From contig JAWKZV010000001.1 of assembly GCA_041395745.1 (NCBI GenBank), positions 372,001 to 436,000 on the forward strand: 64,000 nt of DNA, written 5' to 3'. Shown here one piece after another: positions 58,994 to 64,000 of the stretch. The stretch's first letter is position 1. Every line of letters starts with the position of its first letter. The translations under genes were made by a program, and so were the position numbers. The notes beneath the pieces are model-generated. The model was not told where the DNA came from, made no database searches, and was given only the letters and a program-made list of their open reading frames with translations. The DNA comes from Porticoccus sp041395745. Lineage in GTDB: Bacteria > Pseudomonadota > Gammaproteobacteria > Pseudomonadales > Porticoccaceae.

Positions 58994-60007
58994 TTAGACG
59001 TCTTTAACGCGGACCATGAGCTTGCCCATATTGTCGCCGGTGTAAAGCTTCTTCACGGCTTGCAGGGCATTTTCCAAACCATCAGAAACGTCTAGTCGGG
59101 CTTTCAGTTTGCCTTCTTTCATCCAGCCGATGAGTGCGTCGAGTGCTTCCGGGTAGCGGTCCATGTAGTCGAGGATGATGAAGCCCTGGATCTTCAGCCG
59201 ATGCATCAGGATCAGGTCGTAGTTGTAGGGACCGGGAACCGGTTCGGTGGCGTTGTACTGGGAGATCAGGCCGCAGGTGGGGATGCGCCCGTGCAGGTTC
59301 ATCAACTTCAGGCACTCGTCGAGAATCTTGCCGCCAACGTTGTCGTAGTAAACGTCGATACCGTTTGGACAGGCTTCTGCCAGCGCTTTGCCCACATCCT
59401 GGGTTTTGTAGTTGATCGCCACATCGTAGCCGAGGTCTTCGGTGATCCAGCGGCATTTGTCATCGGAGCCGGTCAGACCCACAGCACGGCAGCCTTTGAT
59501 CTTGGCGATCTGTCCCACCAGAGAACCAACGGCGCCGGCGGCGGTGGAAACCACCACGGTTTCACCCGGCTTCGGATCGCCGATATCCAGCAGGCAGAAG
59601 TAGGCGGTGGGGCCCACCAGGGCCAGGGTGCCGAAGGCATCAATGACTGGCACGTCTCCGGTGTCGCCCAGCAGGCCGACTGTAGCCGGGGAGCCGATCT
59701 GGTAGTCCGCCCAGGTGCCGATGCCGCTGACAATATCGCCTTCCTTGAATTCAGGCGTCTTGCTTTTGATGACGGTGCCGCAGACTACGCCGCGCATGGG
59801 GGCATCCAGGGCCACCGGCTCCATGTACTGTTCCATGTCGCTCATCCAGATGCGGTTGGTGGGGTCCAGGGACAGGTAGTTGAGGCGGAACAGGCATTCA
59901 CCTTCGCCGGGTTCCGGGATAGCCTCGTTTTCCAGGCTCAATACATCGTCGGTAATGTCGCCCACAGGACGTTTGCGCAGGCGCCAAACGCGGTTGGTTT
60001 CTGACAT
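58994..60007 (-). CDS. NADP-dependent medium-chain oxidoreductase (CurA/leukotriene B4 dehydrogenase-like)
   Basis: 337 residues. VSTAAGAVGSLVGQIAKIKG is the NADP-binding loop, and DVYYDNVGGKILDECLKLM is typical of the 2-alkenal reductase branch. Zinc ligands are absent as in this branch. Reduces alpha,beta-unsaturated carbonyls. It is followed 59 bp later in the same direction by a DUF3237 gene at 60558, whose position suggests an operon read right to left. Confidence 0.87.
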   Translation of the reverse strand: MSETNRVWRLRKRPVGDITDDVLSLENEAIPEPGEGECLFRLNYLSLDPTNRIWMSDMEQYMEPVALDAPMRGVVCGTVIKSKTPEFKEGDIVSGIGTWADYQIGSPATVGLLGDTGDVPVIDAFGTLALVGPTAYFCLLDIGDPKPGETVVVSTAAGAVGSLVGQIAKIKGCRAVGLTGSDDKCRWITEDLGYDVAINYKTQDVGKALAEACPNGIDVYYDNVGGKILDECLKLMNLHGRIPTCGLISQYNATEPVPGPYNYDLILMHRLKIQGFIILDYMDRYPEALDALIGWMKEGKLKARLDVSDGLENALQAVKKLYTGDNMGKLMVRVKDV

Positions 60008-60066
60008 GGAATATCTCCTCTCGGGTGTTTGTCTTGTTGTCCTTATCGGGGTGTTCTTACCAGCTA

Positions 60067-60558
60067 TTAACGAACCACAAAGACGTCGTATTTGACGTAA
60101 CCTTCCGGACCAAACTGGATTTCTGTCATTTTATTGATGGTCTGAATGTCATTTAGCCAGGCATATTTTTCTGCTGAAGTCTGGAACGTAGGTGCTGCGA
60201 TAAAGTAGGGAATGTCCTTGTCGGTAAGCACTTCGCCATTATTCAAACGCGCCATTCCTTCAGGAGTACTTTTGATGATGCCGTTATAGGTGACATAGAT
60301 GTGGGCACCGTCGTCGGTTTCGATGAGGCCGCGCACGTCGAGGCGCATGGCGCCGGAGGGCATGATGCGAAGCCAGTCGGCGCCGGGGGCCACAAAGCGA
60401 CCACTGATGTTTGGTCCCCTGACCCAGCCACCGGGTCTTACGTTAACGATCAATAAGCCTTCATCAATGGCCACTGGCGGGTCGAGTGGGGCGACATAGG
60501 TCATCAGGTATTCAGTGGATATGGAAGTAGTGGGTCGCAGGTCTTGCGGTGCGCTCAT
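60067..60558 (-). CDS. DUF3237-family protein
   Basis: 163 residues (VNVRPGGWVRGPNISGRFVA, PGADWLRIMPSGAMRLDVRG, APTFQTSAEKYAWLND) of the all-beta DUF3237 family, function unknown, seen near oxidoreductases. It lies upstream of the MDR gene on the same strand, so the two are probably co-transcribed. Confidence 0.85.
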   Translation of the reverse strand: MSAPQDLRPTTSISTEYLMTYVAPLDPPVAIDEGLLIVNVRPGGWVRGPNISGRFVAPGADWLRIMPSGAMRLDVRGLIETDDGAHIYVTYNGIIKSTPEGMARLNNGEVLTDKDIPYFIAAPTFQTSAEKYAWLNDIQTINKMTEIQFGPEGYVKYDVFVVR

Positions 60559-60728
60559 GTGTTTGTGTCCCCTTATTGCTGTTATCTGTGTTCGCTGCTG
60601 GATTCTGTGATCCGGAGTATCGTCTAGCTGGACAGATTTTATTGTCGGTGGTCGTGCATCCTAGCGATTTTTGACTGGCTGGTACAGTATGGGCGGTTTG
60701 GTAACCGTTGGTGCGATTTCGGTCTGTA

Positions 60729-60914
60729 TCAAAACAGATCAAGGTCGCTGTTAAGCACCACATCATCCAGGTAGATGGCTGTTTCTCCAAACTCGTGAAT
60801 ATCCTTGACAGGACCATTCAGAGCCATAACGTTGTCGGCCTCGGCCGCTGCGATCTGGTCGGCCAAGACAGCAATATTGGTGGTTGCGGTGGTATCTTCA
60901 GCTGTCGGTTTCAT
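60729..60914 (-). CDS. Small acidic protein, 61 residues
   Basis: From the ATG at 60914 (GGAGCTG upstream): Asp-rich, ends DVVLNSDLDLF. No TM and no recognised family. A longer start at 60938 is possible. Acidic small proteins of this size could be regulators or precursor peptides; I see no processing enzyme next to it. Real status uncertain. Confidence 0.45.
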   Translation of the reverse strand: MKPTAEDTTATTNIAVLADQIAAAEADNVMALNGPVKDIHEFGETAIYLDDVVLNSDLDLF

Positions 60915-61004
60915 CGTGGTCAGCTCCAGCGGCAGCAACAGTTTTTTAAGCGTAGAACAGCAGATGCGTATGGCAATGCCAATCGGGTAATCATTTTCCC
61001 TTGG

Positions 61005-62414
61005 CTAGCGAATGATTTTGATCCATTGACCGGGCTTGGGTTCCCCGGCCGGATAGAAATTATTGAGGATGCGCAGCTCATCCTCGCCGAACTTGCCGAG
61101 ATGAAGGTGTTCGGCCAGTCGGGCAAAGGTGGTGTTCTCTGTGGCCCTGACGTAGTGGATGGTTCTTGTCTCCTGGGTAAGAGCCCGTTTGGAGACCGGT
61201 CGGAAGCTCCCGATAATCGCGCTGAAATCTTCGTCGACCTCTCGCAGGATGTCGTTGCTATCCGCTTTCCCCCTGAAGACATAGGCCTTATAGCCGTAGT
61301 AGAGCACAGCCAGTCGTTGATCGGGCTGACCATTGTTGCCAGGGATAAGGCCGGTATGACCGATCAACTGGGATTGAACCAGAGCGGTGGATTTCTTCAG
61401 CAGCGGGACCTGCAACTGTTTCTTGATGAACTGGGAGGGTGTGTCCCGGGTGCGAGGCATCGTCGTGACGCTGAGGAGGGCATTACTCCCTGAGTTGCTG
61501 GCGCTGACCAGTGGAACCGTGGTGCTGTGCTGCCAACCCTTGGGGAAATACATCATGAACGCCAACTCTTCATTGAGGTAGACATTTCCCGGCAGCCTGC
61601 GCTGGTCCAGATTTTCTCCCCAGACCATGCCTTCGGTAGCGAGGCGAAAGGCGTTGACCTTGCGTTCAGCACTGCTTGTCGAGGGTAATTTCCCCGCCTT
61701 GCTGACCACTTCCCGGAGCCGTTGATCATTGCGCGGATGGGTGGCGAACAGTCCGTGGTAGAACTGGGGCTCCCGGCCGGCTTCCAGGGCACGTTTTTTC
61801 TCCAGTCGTTCCTGATCCTTGAGCAGGCTGATCACTTCGATCATGGCCTGGGGATCGTAGCCCGCCTGGCGAAGGTATCGGCCTCCCAGTTCGTCGGCTT
61901 CCAATTCCATGCCGCGACCGTAACCGCTGACCATACTGGCGCCCCACATGGCACTGGTTTCGCCCACTTCGGCACTGCGGGTGAGTACGGCCAACAGCCC
62001 GGCCATGATGCTGGAACCCACTTGGGCCCGCCTTTGGCGGGAGTGGTGGTTGGCGGTGACATGTCCCACCTCGTGGGCCAGTACCGCCGCCAGCTGGGCT
62101 TCGGAGTTGAGATAGTTGAGCAGCCCGCGGTGAACGTAGATATAACCATCGGGCAGTGCAAAAGCATTGATGACCGGGTTGTCGATAACGGTGAAGGTGA
62201 AATGCAGATCGGGTTTGTCGGAATGGTGGGCAATGCGCTGACCCACCTGGTTGACGTAGTCAGCCAGCTTGCCTTCCACCAGAGCGGTGGTGGCGACAAT
62301 CTGTTCGTGCATCTCACGACCGGTTGCGGGGCGCTTTTCCGCAGCCTGCGATGGAGCCGGAGCAAGCAGCAGCGGCACGAGAAACAGGGTGAACAGCAGC
62401 CAAGATCTGTTCAT
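61005..62414 (-). CDS. M48-family metalloprotease with signal peptide
   Basis: 469 residues from the ATG at 62414. Signal peptide (SWLLFTLFLVPLLLAPAPSQA). HEVGHVTANHHSRQ is the HExxH zinc motif, with Glu in ELEADELGGRYL as the third ligand and FATHPRNDQRL later. The C-terminal half ends in a LysM-like region (FARLAEHLHLGKF, ILNNFYPAGEP). This BepA/YggG-like enzyme checks outer-membrane proteins in the periplasm. Eight bp after the upstream lipoprotein gene, so in one operon. Confidence 0.88.
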   Translation of the reverse strand: MNRSWLLFTLFLVPLLLAPAPSQAAEKRPATGREMHEQIVATTALVEGKLADYVNQVGQRIAHHSDKPDLHFTFTVIDNPVINAFALPDGYIYVHRGLLNYLNSEAQLAAVLAHEVGHVTANHHSRQRRAQVGSSIMAGLLAVLTRSAEVGETSAMWGASMVSGYGRGMELEADELGGRYLRQAGYDPQAMIEVISLLKDQERLEKKRALEAGREPQFYHGLFATHPRNDQRLREVVSKAGKLPSTSSAERKVNAFRLATEGMVWGENLDQRRLPGNVYLNEELAFMMYFPKGWQHSTTVPLVSASNSGSNALLSVTTMPRTRDTPSQFIKKQLQVPLLKKSTALVQSQLIGHTGLIPGNNGQPDQRLAVLYYGYKAYVFRGKADSNDILREVDEDFSAIIGSFRPVSKRALTQETRTIHYVRATENTTFARLAEHLHLGKFGEDELRILNNFYPAGEPKPGQWIKIIR

Positions 62415-62421
62415 GGTCTTT

Positions 62422-63093
62422 TCAGGGGCTGGAGGTGCCCGCGGCGAAGAAACCCTGCAAGCGCTTGCCAATGCCCTCACAGGCTTCGCCCTGCACCTGA
62501 GCGATAAAGGGTATGGGGGCGCCCACAGCCAGCAGGTAGGATGACCCTTTGGTGTCCACTTTGACGCGGCCTTTCTCATCCAGTTTTTTCAGGTCCCAGA
62601 TAATCGCCTCGTAGTTGGAAGCCTTGTCCCAGGTGGCGAAGCCGAAACAGCCGCCCCCGCCGGGTCCGATGGCACAGCTGACGGCACCGTTCTTTTCGGT
62701 GGTTTCGGTATTGCCGTCCACCCAGATCATGTAGCGGATACCAACCTGTTGCAGACGTTCGGCGATTAACGGATCTTCCAGCATCTTGCCCATGCGCCTA
62801 AGACCCAATGGTGCCGTGCGGGGTTCAAACCAGGGATAAAAACTGTCGAGGAACTGCTGTTCCGGTACCACCGGTACCTGGCCGCCACCAGCTAGCTTGC
62901 CGCCGATACAGTCGATGAAGTCCGGTTCGGTCTCATACTCGCCGGCATGCCGTCGTCCCATGACAACGACTTTCTCTCCACCGTTCAGGTCCAGCTGTTT
63001 TGACGACATGCGGAATTCATCGATATGGGTCGAGGTGCTGCAGGCACTAAGCAGGGGTAAGATCAGCATGGCGCAGAGCAGCCCTTGCCTCAT
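62422..63093 (-). CDS. Putative lipoprotein
   Basis: 223 residues from the ATG at 63093 (the 4-bp overlap with the upstream lipoprotein gene supports it). Lipobox LPLLSAC. Two Cys in the mature part (CIGGKLAGGG, SCAIGPGGGGCFGF) and a Gly-rich loop. No family recognised. Member of the VWA-lipoprotein-protease operon. Confidence 0.78.
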   Translation of the reverse strand: MRQGLLCAMLILPLLSACSTSTHIDEFRMSSKQLDLNGGEKVVVMGRRHAGEYETEPDFIDCIGGKLAGGGQVPVVPEQQFLDSFYPWFEPRTAPLGLRRMGKMLEDPLIAERLQQVGIRYMIWVDGNTETTEKNGAVSCAIGPGGGGCFGFATWDKASNYEAIIWDLKKLDEKGRVKVDTKGSSYLLAVGAPIPFIAQVQGEACEGIGKRLQGFFAAGTSSP

Positions 63094-63743
63094 GGGGCCT
63101 CCCTCTGGCTTAACCTGGACTGGCTCTGCCTTTCGGCCAGCCATTGACGGATTTCCGGGACCCGCTCAAACCCGATGACCAGTCGGGCGCCGGCATCCCG
63201 CAGGGCGGATACGGTAGCCTGATTGAGGGCTTCCGAGTCCGATTTCAGGGCGCGGCTCTGGGTCTTGCCATAGGCACTCATCAGCCAGTCGGCGATGGGT
63301 TGGCCCTTGCTGTCGTAGACTTTCAGGTTGTACTTCAGCCACACCTCGTAGACATTCAGCTGGGTCTCCAGTGGTGTCGCCAGTTGCACTTCCTCCACCT
63401 GGGGCACCACCAGCAGATCAACCTGGTTGTTGCCGGCGGCGAGACTGCTGTAGGTGTTGCTGCTCTGGAACATGTCGGTGAACACCCGGCTGAACAGTTT
63501 CACCTGGGATTCTCCCAGCGCCATGGTCACCGGCTGGGTCTGGTCCTTGTCGCTCTCGAACTGGTAGTGGCTGAATTGATCGTCCAGAACCAGTCCTACC
63601 CGCAGCGGCTGTTTGCGGGTCAGGGCACTAGGGTAGTCGCCGTTGACGGTAACATTGGTGGAACAGGCACAGAGCAGGGCGGCCAGCAAAATCAAGGGCA
63701 ACAGGAGAGGATGTCTGGCGGATGCAAGCTTCATTGTTGTCAT
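63090..63743 (-). CDS. Putative lipoprotein
   Basis: 217 residues with an N-terminal lipobox (LLAALLCAC). The mature domain (RVGLVLDDQFSHYQF, FTDMFQSSNTYSSLAAGN, VPQVEEVQLATPLETQLNVY) resembles small outer-membrane or periplasmic assembly lipoproteins but no named family. Start and end overlap both neighbours by 4 bp. Confidence 0.78.
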   Translation of the reverse strand: MTTMKLASARHPLLLPLILLAALLCACSTNVTVNGDYPSALTRKQPLRVGLVLDDQFSHYQFESDKDQTQPVTMALGESQVKLFSRVFTDMFQSSNTYSSLAAGNNQVDLLVVPQVEEVQLATPLETQLNVYEVWLKYNLKVYDSKGQPIADWLMSAYGKTQSRALKSDSEALNQATVSALRDAGARLVIGFERVPEIRQWLAERQSQSRLSQREAP

Positions 63744-64000
63744 TCTGGCTTCAGGCCGTTCAGGCCCACAAAGGTTCCGCCGTTACGATAGCTCAGTTCG
63801 CGCATCAGTGCAGCGAATCTCGTGGCCGTTTGCAGATTGCCACCCCTGACCAGGAAGTGTACCGGGAAGCCGATGGTGTGAATGCGCACCAGCCGATCGC
63901 CGCTGCGGCCCTCGCGGTTGATTTTCGCCACGGTGTCGAGCACCTGGGCGATGGAGCTGCCGGTGAAATCGTCCCCCAGCACGTACAGACTGATCTTGCG
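63740..64000 (-). CDS. VWA-like protein, C-terminal part (partial)
   Basis: The gene enters from the right edge and ends at 63740. The visible 86 residues (YVLGDDFTGSSIAQVLDTVA, NREGRSGDRLVRIHTIGF, ELSYRNGGTFVGLNG) look like the end of a von Willebrand factor A domain, strand and helix before the C-terminus. It overlaps the next gene by 4 bp. The start and N-terminal half lie outside the window. Confidence 0.65.
   Translation of the reverse strand, partial: RKISLYVLGDDFTGSSIAQVLDTVAKINREGRSGDRLVRIHTIGFPVHFLVRGGNLQTATRFAALMRELSYRNGGTFVGLNGLKPE

Noticed and set aside
1..64000. tRNA, rRNA, CRISPR arrays and prophage genes
   Set aside because: None seen on reading; a covariance-model search would be needed to exclude small RNAs.

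Overview
The window reads as a GC-rich chromosomal segment of a marine-type gammaproteobacterium. NarX/NarL with Anr/Fnr-type boxes, UbiT/UbiU/UbiV, a BioH-BioC fusion, DUF3094- and DUF5062-like proteins and an integron-type cassette array all fit gammaproteobacteria. The BioH-BioC fusion and general gene style point towards Cellvibrionales-like lineages, but this is inference from gene content. I saw no rRNA, tRNA or CRISPR array.

Region 1 (1-18.5 kb) is an anaerobic nitrate-respiration and molybdenum-cofactor block. It holds a partial NarK1-type transporter, narX, a MITE-like repeat, narL, ubiT, ubiV, ubiU, a universal stress gene, narK, a PP2C phosphatase/Ser-Thr kinase fusion, moaB, moeA, a beta-CASP metallohydrolase, osmC-like, moaE, moaD, moaC, glycerate kinase, a phosphoribosyltransferase and hydroxymethylglutaryl-CoA lyase. 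Both nitrate transporters share one promoter plan: an Fnr-type box at the class II position with a -10 hexamer exactly in register, and a perfect 7-2-7 NarL-type palindrome 53 bp further upstream. The stress gene has a perfect Fnr box. The logic is that oxygen loss and nitrate switch on nitrate import, while O2-independent ubiquinone synthesis and Moco assembly supply the respiratory chain. The nitrate reductase itself and moaA are outside the window.

Region 2 (18.6-22.5 kb) has yajD, an APC permease, and a nemR/nemA pair with two identical operators.

Region 3 (22.7-27.6 kb) is accessory DNA. It is a lower-GC array of four integron cassettes with recognisable attC sites but no integrase (a CALIN). 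The last attC is interrupted by an IS1111-type element. Then come a methyltransferase and a cluster of decayed fragments whose intact relatives lie 2.6-8 kb downstream.

Region 4 (27.6-43 kb) is mixed metabolism: FAD oxidoreductase, GNAT, sterol-desaturase-like protein, a TetR-controlled VOC/PNPOx pair with tandem 18-bp operators, sulfotransferase, lipoprotein, M14 deacylase, MFS exporter, orphan pqqDE and a class V aminotransferase.

Region 5 (43-53.5 kb) starts with a gene-poor AT-rich stretch, then a small Cys-rich protein, a YqhA-like protein, a nitric-oxide detoxification cassette (truncated globin, ferredoxin-type reductase, NsrR), a frameshifted DUF2157 gene with its GDYXXLXY partner, carbonic anhydrase, a broken GGDEF-EAL gene, a Sel1 protein, cysE and comF.

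Region 6 (53.5-64 kb) is the biotin operon bioB-bioF-bioHC-bioD behind a BirA-type operator, followed by small conserved proteins and an operon of a VWA-like protein (cut by the window edge), two lipoproteins and an M48 metalloprotease.
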